DNA of 64,000 nucleotides from Marinobacter alexandrii (GTDB lineage Bacteria; Bacteroidota; Bacteroidia; Cytophagales; Cyclobacteriaceae), in NCBI GenBank assembly GCA_039984955.1, contig JBDWTN010000007.1, positions 2,798,501 to 2,862,500 of the forward strand, in the 5' to 3' direction. How positions within the stretch are numbered: the stretch's first letter is position 1; every line of letters starts with the position of its first letter. The position numbers and the translations under genes are program-made. Shown here piece after piece: positions 8,930 to 18,537 of the stretch. The notes under the pieces were generated by a model, which worked only from the letters and a program-made list of their open reading frames with translations, searched no databases and had not been told where the DNA came from.

Positions 8930-10288
8930 CTAGTCTAATTCTAATGAAAAACCCTTGGCTAGTTCATTAAATGCAGGCTTGCCTTTTACTGTAAAGTAAT
9001 GATTCAAGGTTTCACCACTATCCCTAGATTGCCATTGCCAAATCATGACGCCAGCGAACCAATCCTGAACCCACACCTTTTCAAAGAAAGCTTGATAGCA
9101 ATAAGTCTGAGTTTTGGTAGAGATACGTTGAAATTGATTTTCAACAAAATTTTCCCAACCCCACGGATATTGTGCCGCATCTGGTGTGCTTTTATATCCC
9201 AACTCAGTGAAGATTATTTCCTTCCCAAATTTTTCGGAGACACTTTGTATTTCTTTTAGATGAACATTCCATCCATCATGTATTTGATTGTATTCTGGCA
9301 ACTCTGTATCTGCTAAGGGAAAATATGCCTGAATGCCTATGTAGTCTAGCTCATCCCAAAATAGGATTTCTATATACTCTCTATCCCAATTAGCGCCATA
9401 TACTAACTTTCCAGAATAAACCTTTCTTACCTTTCTGATGAGCGACCTCCAGTAATCTGGTCTTTTAGTTGTTGATAAATAATATTCATTTCCAATACAG
9501 AAAAGAGGAAGGCCAAAGCGCTCACTCAGCTTTGCGTATGTAAGAATGAACTGAGTGTAGTTGCTTTCCCATTCTTGCCAATCTTCTTCACTTTCCATCC
9601 AAATATCAGCGCGCCATTTCCCATCACTGGGATCACTTATCCAGATATGTGGTTTGATAATGACATCAATTCCCATTTTTTGACAGACATTTATTGTTCT
9701 GCGGTATGAAGAATCCCTTCGCTCTATTCTCTCCTCTGATAGCTTGCTCATGGGAACATTGTAGTCTTTCTGATCGGCATATGGGATAAGGATGAGATGT
9801 TCTATGTTTCCCTTAGTCAGTTCAATGATTTTTAAGCTATCAACTCTGCCAAAGAAATGCATACCTCTAATCTTTTGATCAGAGTCTGAGTAATGTCTGC
9901 TTACGCCTTCATTGTTATAGACAGTTTCATCCCACCTATAATCAAAGTACTCACTTGTCTGATACCAATTGGAGAGTTTGATGAATATGACAATAGCAAT
10001 TCCTGGGAGCAGAAAAGAGTAAGTAAATCTTAACCCCAATTTTTTAAATTTTCCTTTTCTATATCCACGTATCCAATACTGAATCAACTTTCTGATAAAG
10101 TAAGGAATGGATAGAGTGATCCAGACAATCGGTTCTTTAATAAGTCGGAAAATGATCTGAGGAAGCTGGTTTAGGTAGTCAAAGAAGCTTGCTCCTCGGG
10201 AGATAAAAAGCATTCCAATGAGAATAACTACTAAAAGAAAACTAGCTGTTATTGAAATGAGTAACCACAAAATTTCCTTTTTCTTCAT
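8930..10288 (-). CDS. membrane-anchored GH113-like glycoside hydrolase
   Basis: The 452-residue protein has about 110 N-terminal residues with three hydrophobic stretches (LLISITASFLLVVILIGMLF, a second near 50-65, and FTYSFLLPGIAIVIFIKL). A TIM-barrel domain resembling family GH113 beta-mannanases follows. Supporting motifs are GMHFFGRVDSL, DVIIKPHIWI, the acid/base candidate Glu268 in CIGNEYY, IQAYFPL, and the nucleophile candidate Glu362 in IIFTELGYKS. Near the end, AGVMIWQWQSRD fits the closing strand of the barrel. The multi-pass anchor is not typical of secreted GH113 enzymes. Mannan degradation is a family expectation, not shown here. It appears to be a single-gene unit. Confidence 0.75.
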   Translation of the reverse strand: MKKKEILWLLISITASFLLVVILIGMLFISRGASFFDYLNQLPQIIFRLIKEPIVWITLSIPYFIRKLIQYWIRGYRKGKFKKLGLRFTYSFLLPGIAIVIFIKLSNWYQTSEYFDYRWDETVYNNEGVSRHYSDSDQKIRGMHFFGRVDSLKIIELTKGNIEHLILIPYADQKDYNVPMSKLSEERIERRDSSYRRTINVCQKMGIDVIIKPHIWISDPSDGKWRADIWMESEEDWQEWESNYTQFILTYAKLSERFGLPLFCIGNEYYLSTTKRPDYWRSLIRKVRKVYSGKLVYGANWDREYIEILFWDELDYIGIQAYFPLADTELPEYNQIHDGWNVHLKEIQSVSEKFGKEIIFTELGYKSTPDAAQYPWGWENFVENQFQRISTKTQTYCYQAFFEKVWVQDWFAGVMIWQWQSRDSGETLNHYFTVKGKPAFNELAKGFSLELD

Positions 10289-10325
10289 TTCTCAGAAGTG
10301 TATAACGAATTGAGCTTGCGGAAAG

Positions 10326-11906
10326 CTAGAATTCACTAATAAAGTGGAATTCAATATCTGGAAAATTGTCTTGTACCATTTGCAACCAAGCTTTTGATTC
10401 CGCCATGAATACTAACCTACCTTCTTTGTCTTTTGCAATATGTCGCTGCTTGTCTTTGATGAAAGCATCCAGTTTTGATTTATCGGTAGAGCTGATCCAA
10501 CATGCCTTGTATATGCTCACAGATTCAAATTTCGCATTGGCACTATATTCATTGAGAAGTCGGTGCTGGAGTACTTCAAACTGTAATGCCCCAACAGTTC
10601 CTACTACTTTTCTGGATCCAAGTTCAAAAGTGAAAAGCTGCGCCAATCCTTCATCCATCAACTGGTTAAGCCCCTTATCTAACTGTTTAGATTTCATTGC
10701 ATCCATGTTGATCACCTCACGGAACATTTCAGGGGAGAAAGATGGTATGCCTTTGTACAAACCTTTTTCACCTTCGCTTATAGTATCACCGATTTTGAGG
10801 TTGCCTGTATCGTACAGTCCTACAATATCTCCTGGAAATGCTTCTTCAACAGTTTCCTTTTGCTGCGCCATAAAAGCCGTAGCATTTGAGAATCGAATTT
10901 GCTTATCCTGTCGAACATGATAGTAATTGCTTCCCCGTTCAAATTTCCCTGAACAGACTCTGACAAACGCAATTCTATTTCGATGCTTAGGGTCCATATT
11001 GGCATGGATCTTAAAGATGAATCCTGAGAATTTTTTCTCTTCAGGAGAAATTTCTCTCTCTTCTGTTTCACGTGATTTAGGAGATGGTGCTATTTGTGTG
11101 AAGCAATCTAGCAATTCGCGCACTCCAAAGTTGTTGACAGCACTACCAAAAAATACAGGCGCCACCTGACCGCTTAGATAAGTTTGTTCGTCAAACTCAT
11201 CATATACTCCATTTACTAATTCTATCTCTTCTCTCAGTTCATTCACAAGCGATTCAGGAAGATGCTTGTCCAGTTTGGGATCTTCCACACCTTTTATCTC
11301 AACAACATCATCTACCCGTTTTTGCTTGTTAGGTTCATAAAGGTTTACATTATTTTCATAGATATTGTAGACTCCACGAAGTGTTTTCCCCATGCCAATG
11401 GGCCAGCTCATTGGTCGAACTTTGATGTCTAGTTTTTCCTCAATCTCATCCAATAGTGTAAAAGCATCCTGTCCTTCACGATCGAGCTTGTTGATAAAAC
11501 AAATAACAGGAGTCTTCCTCATACGGCATACCTCCATGAGTTTTTCTGTCTGTTCCTCTACACCTTTTACACAGTCTATCACCATGATTACACTGTCTAC
11601 AGCTGTCAATGTACGATAGGTATCTTCAGCAAAATCTTTATGACCAGGAGTGTCAAGGATATTTATTTTAAGGTCTTTGTATTCAAAGCCCATCACGGAA
11701 GTTGCTACGGAGATGCCTCGTTGCTTTTCAATGTCCATCCAATCAGAACGAGTGCCAATGTCGATCTTGTTTGACTTTACCGCGCCAGCTGTTTGAATAG
11801 CGCCTCCAAAAAGAAGAAGTTTTTCTGTTAGAGTTGTCTTACCAGCATCAGGGTGAGCAATGATGCCGAATGTTCTACGCCTACCTATTTCCTGTTCTAA
11901 AGTCAT
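10326..11906 (-). CDS. prfC: peptide chain release factor 3
   Basis: RF3 is the GTPase that recycles RF1/RF2 from the ribosome after termination. All GTP-binding motifs are present: [15 protein letters not shown] (G1), GISVATSVM (G2), LDTPGHKDF (G3) and FINKLDREG (G4), followed by the RF3-specific C-terminal domains. The frame is open back to a TTG at 11936. The ATG at 11906 is preferred: it gives 526 residues, the usual RF3 length, and begins [13 protein letters not shown] as in homologues. A TAATTTTG promoter box lies between the two candidate starts. It is divergent from the methyltransferase gene at 12022. Confidence 0.97.
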   Translation of the reverse strand: MTLEQEIGRRRTFGIIAHPDAGKTTLTEKLLLFGGAIQTAGAVKSNKIDIGTRSDWMDIEKQRGISVATSVMGFEYKDLKINILDTPGHKDFAEDTYRTLTAVDSVIMVIDCVKGVEEQTEKLMEVCRMRKTPVICFINKLDREGQDAFTLLDEIEEKLDIKVRPMSWPIGMGKTLRGVYNIYENNVNLYEPNKQKRVDDVVEIKGVEDPKLDKHLPESLVNELREEIELVNGVYDEFDEQTYLSGQVAPVFFGSAVNNFGVRELLDCFTQIAPSPKSRETEEREISPEEKKFSGFIFKIHANMDPKHRNRIAFVRVCSGKFERGSNYYHVRQDKQIRFSNATAFMAQQKETVEEAFPGDIVGLYDTGNLKIGDTISEGEKGLYKGIPSFSPEMFREVINMDAMKSKQLDKGLNQLMDEGLAQLFTFELGSRKVVGTVGALQFEVLQHRLLNEYSANAKFESVSIYKACWISSTDKSKLDAFIKDKQRHIAKDKEGRLVFMAESKAWLQMVQDNFPDIEFHFISEF

Positions 11907-11921
11907 AATTATGAATTGGAG

Positions 11922-11931
11922 TGCAAAATTA
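11922..11931 (-). promoter_or_regulatory. candidate -7 promoter box of prfC
   Basis: On the minus strand this reads TAATTTTGCA, an exact match to the Bacteroidota -7 consensus TAnnTTTG. It would start transcription a few bases before the ATG at 11906, giving a very short leader and excluding the upstream TTG as the real start. A matching -33 TTG element was not clear. Confidence 0.5.
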
Positions 11932-12021
11932 GCCAATCAAGCTAAGCATCTAATGATATGTATAAAGAATGGGAGGAATGATTCAGAAATAGCATAATTT
12001 TCGATTAGAAATAGATAATCA

Positions 12022-13626
12022 ATGGATTCAATAAAAGAGCGTAATTCTGGGTACAGAAGTGAATTATTTCGTCATCTGGACGGAATTGCTATAGCACCAG
12101 TTGCCTATGAACTACATCAGAAAGGTGTTTTGGACTATCTTCTAAATGAGAAGGCCATCGATCTAAATTCTACTGCTGATTACTTTGCTGCTAATGATGG
12201 CTATTTGAATGTTGGATTGAGACTATTGGCTTCTCAAGGTTGGTTGGATTATGGCGTGGAGAATGGAAATAAGAAAATTACAGTCACTGAAAATAGTAAA
12301 AGCAAAGCTGCATTTTCAAATGCTCTCCATTACAAGGAGGTAGTTGAACTCATAAAGTTCTCGGGACAATTTCATCGAAGAAAATTTGAAAAAGAACCTT
12401 TTGAGATGTGGAATAGGATTGCTAAGAAGTTTATGAATGGCTATCTAATTAGCCCAAAAGACACATTAGAATCAGAAATTCAAAGGCAAATCCTTAAACA
12501 TATTGAAGGAGTATTGGTGGGGCCGAGTGCCGTGCAATTGGGTATGGGAGGGATGTTTCATAAATATTTTATGGAGACGTCTTTTGGTCCGGGAGAATAT
12601 CATGAAGATCCAGAAAGTTTTGAAAGTATCCTTGATTTTTTCACTTACTTAGGATGGTTTGAAAAGAGAAATGATACTTACAAGTTCACAGAGAAAGGAC
12701 TTTTTTTTGCAAAGAGATCATCAGCCTATGGTGTAACTGTTTCTTACATGCCGACATTTAGAAATCTTGATGAGTTGATTTTTGGAAATCCTGAAATATT
12801 AAAGGTGAATGAAGGAGAAAGAGAGAAGGGCGTTGATAGAGAAATGAACGTATGGGGAAGCGGAGGTGCTCATGTGGCTTATTTTGAAAAAGTAGATAGC
12901 ATTATCATTGATCTTTTTAATAGACCAATCACTCAACAACCTAAAGGCATTTTGGATATGGGCTGTGGAAACGGAGCTTTCCTGATTCACGTTTTTGACG
13001 TTGTTTTTCACAAGACGAAACGTGGTAAGATGTTAGAAGAGTATCCACTTTTTCTGGTGGGGGCTGACTACAATGAAGCAGCTCTAAAAGTGACAAGGGA
13101 GAACTTAATTAGTGCGGATGTGTGGGCAAAAGTGATATGGGGTGATATTGGTAATCCTCAACGGTTGGCAGAAGATTTGGAAGAGAATTATGAAATTAAG
13201 CTAGTAGACCTTTTGAATGTTCGCACTTTTCTGGATCATAACAGAATGTGGGAAAACACCGATGAAGTATTGGATGCTACGAGTATTTCTTCCGGCGCTT
13301 TTACCTCGGGAGGTAGGTTACTCAATAATAATGATGTAGAAGCCAACCTAAAATCTCATCTTAAAAAGTGGAAACCATACATTCAAAAGTTTGGATTGAT
13401 AGCTATTGAGCTGCACGGGTTAGATCCGAAATTAACATCAGATAACCTTGGCAAGACGGCAAGCACTGCATATGAGGCAACCCATGGCTTCTCAGATCAA
13501 TATATTTTAGAAATAGATAGTTTTGATAAGGTAGTAGCAGAATCGGGGCTAATAAATGACTCAAAACATCGGGCTAAATTTCCAAATTCTGAACTAGCTA
13601 CAGTTAGTATAAACTATTTCAAATAA
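12022..13626 (+). CDS. AprA-like class I SAM-dependent methyltransferase
   Basis: The 534-residue protein has a SAM-binding Rossmann motif LDMGCGNGAF near residue 311, VGADYNEAAL as the acidic loop, and VIWGDIGNP after it. The N-terminal half contains two winged-helix-like segments (FRHLDGIAIAPVAYELHQKG, then a similar fold near residues 150-230), as in two-part methyltransferases. The order and the LLNVRTFLDHNR segment resemble AprA-related methyltransferases from polyketide pathways, but no polyketide synthase genes are nearby. A stand-alone natural-product or small-molecule methyltransferase is possible; the substrate cannot be told. The small membrane protein gene at 13631 follows after 4 bp. 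Confidence 0.7.
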   Translation: MDSIKERNSGYRSELFRHLDGIAIAPVAYELHQKGVLDYLLNEKAIDLNSTADYFAANDGYLNVGLRLLASQGWLDYGVENGNKKITVTENSKSKAAFSNALHYKEVVELIKFSGQFHRRKFEKEPFEMWNRIAKKFMNGYLISPKDTLESEIQRQILKHIEGVLVGPSAVQLGMGGMFHKYFMETSFGPGEYHEDPESFESILDFFTYLGWFEKRNDTYKFTEKGLFFAKRSSAYGVTVSYMPTFRNLDELIFGNPEILKVNEGEREKGVDREMNVWGSGGAHVAYFEKVDSIIIDLFNRPITQQPKGILDMGCGNGAFLIHVFDVVFHKTKRGKMLEEYPLFLVGADYNEAALKVTRENLISADVWAKVIWGDIGNPQRLAEDLEENYEIKLVDLLNVRTFLDHNRMWENTDEVLDATSISSGAFTSGGRLLNNNDVEANLKSHLKKWKPYIQKFGLIAIELHGLDPKLTSDNLGKTASTAYEATHGFSDQYILEIDSFDKVVAESGLINDSKHRAKFPNSELATVSINYFK

Positions 13627-13630
13627 CAGG

Positions 13631-13828
13631 ATGAAAAAGTCTTTCCGGTACGTACTCTATTTGATGATTGGATTTCTTATATATCAGATCATAGATTCGG
13701 GAGAGACAGGATTCTCTCATTCTGAAGTAAAAAATACCCTAATCATTGGGATGGTGATCGTGTTTGTATTGCTTTTGATTGTACGTGTAATCAAACAACG
13801 ATACGATAATGGTGATGAAGAGGAGTAG
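13631..13828 (+). CDS. small two-helix membrane protein
   Basis: The 65-residue protein has two predicted membrane helices (YVLYLMIGFLIYQII and TLIIGMVIVFVLLLIVRVI) and a charged C-terminus (KQRYDNGDEEE). It begins 4 bp after the methyltransferase stop codon, so the two are probably co-transcribed. The family is not recognised. The start ATG is the first in frame and gives a positively charged N-terminus (MKKSFR), as expected for a membrane protein. Confidence 0.6.
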   Translation: MKKSFRYVLYLMIGFLIYQIIDSGETGFSHSEVKNTLIIGMVIVFVLLLIVRVIKQRYDNGDEEE

Positions 13829-13849
13829 ATGCTGAAATAAATTCAGCAT
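13829..13849. repeat. REP-like hairpin with ATAAA loop
   Basis: A perfect 8-bp inverted repeat (ATGCTGAA / TTCAGCAT) around the loop ATAAA. The palindrome at 34140-34158 has different arms but the same ATAAA loop, so the two look like members of one dispersed family. It lacks a following T tract, so it is not a classic intrinsic terminator. Confidence 0.65.
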
Positions 13850-14129
13850 GACCCAATTAAACTACGAATGCCTATTTACTTTAGAGAAGTCACCCTGAAC
13901 CTGCCTTTACAGGCAGACAGGCTTGTTTCAGGGTCTTTTGTGATAATTCAGCGAATCTCCTTCCATGTAGACCTGATAGAGGCGGTATCCTGCCTAAGTT
14001 GGAAAATGGGTGGAGGCAGATAAAGCCGATAGCAGGAATATCCTCTGATGTGAAAAACTGTCAGTTCTCTCAAAAAAATGAATTCTATGTTCATTTTTTC
14101 CGATTGCTTGCAAAAAGCGGCAAGGATGT

Positions 14130-14171
14130 CTGTCAATGTGTCACAATTTTTCCTTTGGCACATCCATTGAT
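14130..14171 (+). promoter_or_regulatory. candidate sigma-54-like promoter of dnaK
   Basis: TTGGCAC (14155-14161), five bases, then TTGAT (14167-14171) matches the spacing of sigma-54 promoters (TGGCAC-N5-TTGCA) with one weak position in the -12 part. Just upstream, TGTCA occurs twice 8 bp apart (within CTGTCAATGTGTCACA), which could bind an activator. The dnaK start is 47 bp downstream. A CIRCE operator was looked for and not seen. This rests on motif matching only. Confidence 0.4.
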
Positions 14172-14217
14172 TAATTGAATTTGAATCTAGAATAACGAAC
14201 AATAGATAAATATAGAA

Positions 14218-16155
14218 ATGGGAAAAATCATAGGTATCGACTTAGGAACTACCAACTCTTGCGTTTCCGTAATGGAGGGTAATGAGCCGGTAGTGATCCA
14301 GAATAGCGAAGGACGAAGAACGACTCCTTCCATCGTAGCATTTCTTGACGATGGAAAAGGGGAAAGAAAAGTAGGTGATTCTGCCAAACGTCAGGCAATT
14401 ACGAATCCAAGAAATACTATCAGCTCTGTGAAAAGATTCATGGGCAAGAAATATTCTGAGGTAAGTGCAGAGCGAAAAAACATGTCGTACGAGGTGGAAG
14501 CTGGTAGCAATGATACTGTACGTGTGAAGATTGGAGATAGAACATATACTCCTCAAGAAATCTCTGCAATGATTCTTCAGAAAATGAAGTCTACTGCTGA
14601 GGACTTCTTGGGTCAAGAAGTAAAAGAAGCAGTGGTGACTGTTCCTGCATACTTCAACGATGCGGAAAGACAAGCAACGAAAGAGGCAGGACAAATCGCA
14701 GGCCTAGATGTGAAAAGAATCATCAATGAACCTACTGCAGCAGCTTTAGCTTATGGTCTTGATAAGAAAGATGCGGACATGAAGATTGCGGTGTATGACC
14801 TTGGTGGTGGTACATTCGATATCTCTATCTTGGAATTAGGTGAAGGTGTTTTTGAGGTGAAGTCTACGAACGGTGACGTACACCTTGGTGGTGATGATTT
14901 TGATGGTGTGATTATAGACTGGTTGGCAGACGAATTTAAAAATGATGAGAATATTGATCTTAGAAAAGATCCAATGGCGCTTCAGCGTTTGAAAGAAGCT
15001 GCAGAGAAGGCAAAAATTGAACTTTCAGGATCAACAGAAACTGAAATTAACTTGCCATACATCATGCCAGTTGACGGAGTGCCTAAGCACTTGGTGAGAA
15101 AATTGAGCCGTGCGAAATTCGAGCAACTTGCAGATGATTTAGTGAAGAGATCGATGAAGCCAGTAGAAGCAGCATTGAAGGATGCAGGTCTATCTACCTC
15201 AGAAATTGATGAAGTAATCTTAGTAGGTGGTTCTACTAGAATTCCTAAGATTCAGGAGGAAGTTGAAAAGTTTTTTGGTAAGAAACCTTCTAAAGGTGTA
15301 AATCCTGATGAAGTTGTTGCAATTGGAGCTGCGATTCAAGGAGGTGTATTAACCGGAGAGGTGAAAGATGTATTGCTTCTAGACGTAACTCCACTTTCAT
15401 TGGGTATTGAAACCATGGGAGGTGTATTTACAAAACTGATTGAGTCTAATACGACTATTCCAACGAAGAAGTCCGAGACATTCTCTACAGCTGCTGATAA
15501 CCAGCCTTCGGTGGAAATCCACGTATTGCAGGGTGAGCGTCCGGTGGCAAATGGGAACAAGTCGATTGGTAAATTTCACCTAGATGGCATTCCACCAGCA
15601 CCGAGAGGCGTACCTCAGGTAGAAGTCACATTTGATATTGATGCGAATGGTATCTTAAGCGTGAGCGCTAAAGATAAAGGGACTGGCAAAGAGCAGAAGA
15701 TCAGAATCGAGGCATCTTCAGGATTGACGGATGAGGAAATCGAGAAAATGAAGCAGGACGCAGAAGCAAATGCGGAAGCTGATAAGCAAGCCAAAGAAAA
15801 AGTTGAAAAAATCAATCAGGCGGATTCATTAATCTTCCAGACAGAGAAGCAGTTGAGTGAGTTTGGAGAAAAACTTTCTGAAGGTAACAAAACAGCTATT
15901 GACGGTGCGTTGACTAAATTGAAGGAAGCGCATGGTAAGCAAGACCTTGCTGAGATAGATACAGCAATGGAAGCATTGAACAATGCATGGACTGCAGCTT
16001 CTCAAGAGATGTATGCCGCTCAGGGCGGTGCTGAAGGTGCTCCTGGAGCTGATCCTACAGGTGGTGCAAGTGCAGGCGCTGATGCAGGTTCGAGCAATGG
16101 TGCAGACGATGTGTCTGATGTAGAATTCGAAGAGGTAGAAGAGGAGAAAAAATAG
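14218..16155 (+). CDS. dnaK: molecular chaperone DnaK (Hsp70)
   Basis: The 645-residue ATP-dependent chaperone is full length. The nucleotide-binding domain shows [16 protein letters not shown] at the start, [19 protein letters not shown], the central [16 protein letters not shown] and the adenosine motif [12 protein letters not shown]. The interdomain linker [16 protein letters not shown] leads into the substrate-binding domain and a helical lid. The C-terminal tail is Gly/Ala-rich and ends in an acidic stretch ([11 protein letters not shown]). It stands alone; dnaJ and grpE are not adjacent, as is common in Bacteroidota. A strong terminator follows at 16208. Confidence 0.99.
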   Translation: MGKIIGIDLGTTNSCVSVMEGNEPVVIQNSEGRRTTPSIVAFLDDGKGERKVGDSAKRQAITNPRNTISSVKRFMGKKYSEVSAERKNMSYEVEAGSNDTVRVKIGDRTYTPQEISAMILQKMKSTAEDFLGQEVKEAVVTVPAYFNDAERQATKEAGQIAGLDVKRIINEPTAAALAYGLDKKDADMKIAVYDLGGGTFDISILELGEGVFEVKSTNGDVHLGGDDFDGVIIDWLADEFKNDENIDLRKDPMALQRLKEAAEKAKIELSGSTETEINLPYIMPVDGVPKHLVRKLSRAKFEQLADDLVKRSMKPVEAALKDAGLSTSEIDEVILVGGSTRIPKIQEEVEKFFGKKPSKGVNPDEVVAIGAAIQGGVLTGEVKDVLLLDVTPLSLGIETMGGVFTKLIESNTTIPTKKSETFSTAADNQPSVEIHVLQGERPVANGNKSIGKFHLDGIPPAPRGVPQVEVTFDIDANGILSVSAKDKGTGKEQKIRIEASSGLTDEEIEKMKQDAEANAEADKQAKEKVEKINQADSLIFQTEKQLSEFGEKLSEGNKTAIDGALTKLKEAHGKQDLAEIDTAMEALNNAWTAASQEMYAAQGGAEGAPGADPTGGASAGADAGSSNGADDVSDVEFEEVEEEKK

Positions 16156-16207
16156 CTTTTGGCTTTTTAGCTACTAGCTCGGAATTTACCCTGGATATAG
16201 ATTGAAT

Positions 16208-16256
16208 AAACCCTTCTCGATCCCGATAACTATCGGGACGAGGAGGGTTTTTATTT
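16208..16256 (+). terminator. intrinsic terminator of dnaK
   Basis: A long stem (about ACCCTTCTCGATCCCGATA pairing with TATCGGGACGAGGAGGGT), with one mismatch and a very short loop, is followed by TTTTTATTTT. It lies 53 bp after the dnaK stop codon. Confidence 0.9.
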
Positions 16257-16400
16257 TCCTTTTGTCTGTGAAAGATAAATCGTCATTCTGGTTTTTGATT
16301 TTGAGAAATCCCGGATTTTTTTCCCCTCTAATACCATGAAACTAACTAATCTATCTCCTTCGGTAGTTTCAGGAATGATGCTATTAATCAGTTTCTTTGA

Positions 16401-16434
16401 AGCAATAAAAAGCCCTCCAATCGAAGGGCTTAGT
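16401..16434 (-). terminator. intrinsic terminator of the flotillin gene
   Basis: Read on the minus strand, AAGCCCT / AGGGCTT form a 7-bp stem with an 8-base loop, followed by TTTATTGC. It starts 5 bp after the flotillin stop codon at 16439, facing the dnaK terminator in this convergent gap. Confidence 0.85.
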
Positions 16435-16438
16435 CTTG

Positions 16439-17884
16439 TTATTCTTCTGCTTTTGGCGGGGCTTGTTTAGGCTTAGCAGTAGTCTTTTTTGCTTTTACCT
16501 CCTTTGCCATTTGTTTGATCTCTTCAGTCGATTTTCCTTTTAAATATTCTGGTAGTTGCATACCAGCCATATCAAACATCTCCTGAAGTGGTGGAACCGA
16601 CTTATAAAGTCCAGAAATGAAGTTGGCAGTAGAGTTACGCTCGCCATCACCATTCCCACTATCCCAAACAGTGACTTTGTCGATTTTGATGTTTTTGATG
16701 GCTTCCGTTTGAAGTCGGACAAGTTCATCCATCTTATCTGCAATGATAAGTAATACTGCATCTTTGGAATTCTTTCCAGCTGCTTCAACGATTTTCTTAA
16801 ACCCTTCTGCTTGCTTGGTCAAAACCTCAAAAATACCTTTCGCTTCAGCCTGTTTTTTGAAAAGAATTGCATCAGCTTCTCCTTTCGCAATTCTTCGAAT
16901 GTTTTCTGCTTGCGCCTCCGCATCAATTTCTACTTTTTCTTTATCAATGCGTGCAGGGACAACCACATCAGCAGTCTGACTGGCCTGATCTCTTTCTGCT
17001 CTGGCATTTTCAGCTTCTTGTTCCGCAGCGTAGGCCTCTTCCAAGGCTTTTGCGCTTTGTACTTTTTCTGCTGCTATCGCTTGTCTCTGAGCTTCTGCTT
17101 CCTTCTCACGTCTCGTTGCATCTGACTGAGCAATAGTCACCTTAGCTAAGTTTTCCCCTTCCACAGCAGTAGCATCAGCGGAGGCAACTTTCACACGTTG
17201 TTCTTGTACAGCATTCGCTTCTCCTATCGATCCATCTCGATCTTTTTCCGCAACGCTCTTACGTGCATCATTGATTGCTTTTGCAGCAGCTTCTTTACCC
17301 AATGCTTCGATGTAACCTGACTCATCCTTGATATCGGTTACGTTTACGTTGATCAATTTTAAGCCAATCTTTTTCAATTCAGCCTCTACATTATTCGCTA
17401 CGTTCGCAAGAAATTTATCTCTATTGTTATTGATTTCTTCAATGTCCATGGTGGCAACTACCAAACGCAATTGACCAAAAATGATATCTTTTGCAAGGTC
17501 ATGGATACTTGGCTGATCCAATCCCAGCAACCTCTCGGCTGCATTGGTCATGATGCCTTCTTCTGTGGATATACCTACCGTAAATCTCGAAGGAACATCG
17601 ACTCGAATATTTTGCCTACTCAATGCATTTGTGAGCATTACCTCAATGGATATGGGTGTCAGATCAAGAAATTCATAATCCTGAATAATTGGCCATATAA
17701 AAGCAGCTCCACCATGGATACACTTTGCGGAAAGACCGGAATTATCCGCGCCTTTTCCAACTTTCCCATACACCACCAATATACGGTCTGATGGACATCT
17801 TTTGTAGCGTTGGAATAAGCCAATGAGAATAACAAATATGAAGACAACTACGACTCCAATGATGATGATAAAAGAACCTGACAT
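16439..17884 (-). CDS. flotillin-like SPFH-domain membrane protein
   Basis: The 481-residue protein has an N-terminal membrane hairpin or helix (FIIIIGVVVVFIFVILIGLF) and an SPFH/PHB domain (residues ~30-200; SAKCIHGGAAFIWPIIQDYE, IMTNAAERLLGL). A long Ala/Glu-rich coiled coil follows (~205-345; KEAEAQRQAIAAEKVQ, AEQEAENARAERD), then a C-terminal domain ending in a lysine-rich tail. Flotillins organise membrane microdomains. The gene directly follows an NfeD-like gene with no spacer (stop at 17885, start at 17884), the usual partner arrangement in bacteria. Confidence 0.93.
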   Translation of the reverse strand: MSGSFIIIIGVVVVFIFVILIGLFQRYKRCPSDRILVVYGKVGKGADNSGLSAKCIHGGAAFIWPIIQDYEFLDLTPISIEVMLTNALSRQNIRVDVPSRFTVGISTEEGIMTNAAERLLGLDQPSIHDLAKDIIFGQLRLVVATMDIEEINNNRDKFLANVANNVEAELKKIGLKLINVNVTDIKDESGYIEALGKEAAAKAINDARKSVAEKDRDGSIGEANAVQEQRVKVASADATAVEGENLAKVTIAQSDATRREKEAEAQRQAIAAEKVQSAKALEEAYAAEQEAENARAERDQASQTADVVVPARIDKEKVEIDAEAQAENIRRIAKGEADAILFKKQAEAKGIFEVLTKQAEGFKKIVEAAGKNSKDAVLLIIADKMDELVRLQTEAIKNIKIDKVTVWDSGNGDGERNSTANFISGLYKSVPPLQEMFDMAGMQLPEYLKGKSTEEIKQMAKEVKAKKTTAKPKQAPPKAEE

Positions 17885-18469
17885 TTATTTTGATTTAGTG
17901 ATGAGTAAAACATTGTCGCCGACGATATCGGAGACTTCAATAACCATCCCAACGGAAAGATCTTCCTTGTCGTCGGTAATGGCTTCAAGCTCTCTTAAAG
18001 AACCCTGAACTTTTATAGACACTCTTCCAATATTCCCTCTTTCGGCAGATACGGGTAAATAAACTTCCCCCACTTTTCCAATGGCATTTTTGAAAGACAT
18101 GGTTCCACTGTCAGTAAGTCTACTGAAATAATAAAATATGCTTCCCATGATGACCATCATTAATACTCCCGCAGAAATTGAAATGATAAGCGTAAGTCCA
18201 AGCGCAAAATTCGAGTCCAAACAAGCAATGCCCGTCCACGAAAAAATGGTGAAGAATGCGACGAAATTTTTTAGTGTGAAGAATTGAAATCCCGCACCAT
18301 CATCCATTTCAACATCAAAATCAGCACCGCCATCTGAATCAAAATCTCCTCCAACGAACGTAAGGATCGTTTGTATGATGAATATAAGAGTAGACGGAAT
18401 AGCGAAAGCCCAGTAAATCTGTTCGATTAAGGATAACGATTCCCACCATTCTGATAAACTAAAACCCAT
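17885..18469 (-). CDS. NfeD-like membrane protein with OB-fold
   Basis: The 194-residue protein has three membrane segments (IYWAFAIPSTLIFIIQTILT, FFTLKNFVAFFTIFSWTGIA and LGLTLIISISAGVLMMVIMG). A short C-terminal beta-barrel follows (GKVGEVYLPVSAERGNIGRV, then GMVIEVSDIVGDNVLLI), typical of the NfeD OB-fold. An acidic stretch, DSDGGADFDVEMDDG, lies between the first two helices. It is the upstream partner of the adjacent flotillin gene and probably acts with it in the inner membrane. The kinase gene ending at 18538 lies 68 bp upstream and may or may not share the transcript. Confidence 0.85.
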   Translation of the reverse strand: MGFSLSEWWESLSLIEQIYWAFAIPSTLIFIIQTILTFVGGDFDSDGGADFDVEMDDGAGFQFFTLKNFVAFFTIFSWTGIACLDSNFALGLTLIISISAGVLMMVIMGSIFYYFSRLTDSGTMSFKNAIGKVGEVYLPVSAERGNIGRVSIKVQGSLRELEAITDDKEDLSVGMVIEVSDIVGDNVLLITKSK

Positions 18470-18537
18470 ACCTTATTTTTTGCTATGAATTTACCACATT
18501 TTGAATTGTAGGAAAGGAATATGGCAAAATAGTACGA

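Larger units (their letters stand above)
13829..14217. other. 389-bp gap: REP-like palindromes, then dnaK promoter region
   Basis: No convincing gene lies here. The left part is a cluster of palindromes: ATGCTGAA/TTCAGCAT with an ATAAA loop at 13829-13849, ACCCTGAA...TTCAGGGT at 13892-13934, and nested inside it CTGCCT/AGGCAG at 13901-13916. These look like dispersed repeat elements that may also end the upstream transcript. The right part (about 14125-14217) holds the candidate dnaK promoter. An 84-codon minus-strand frame crossing the gap has no recognisable features. Confidence 0.6.

Noticed and set aside
10366-10920. 184-codon plus-strand frame antisense to prfC
   Set aside because: It is fully contained in a conserved housekeeping gene and shows only the codon shadow of that gene.
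13948-14202. 84-codon minus-strand frame upstream of dnaK
   Set aside because: It runs across palindromes and the candidate dnaK promoter, has no recognisable domain, and lacks a start context.
14100-14217. CIRCE heat-shock operator before dnaK
   Set aside because: The inverted repeat TTAGCACTC-N9-GAGTGCTAA is not present.
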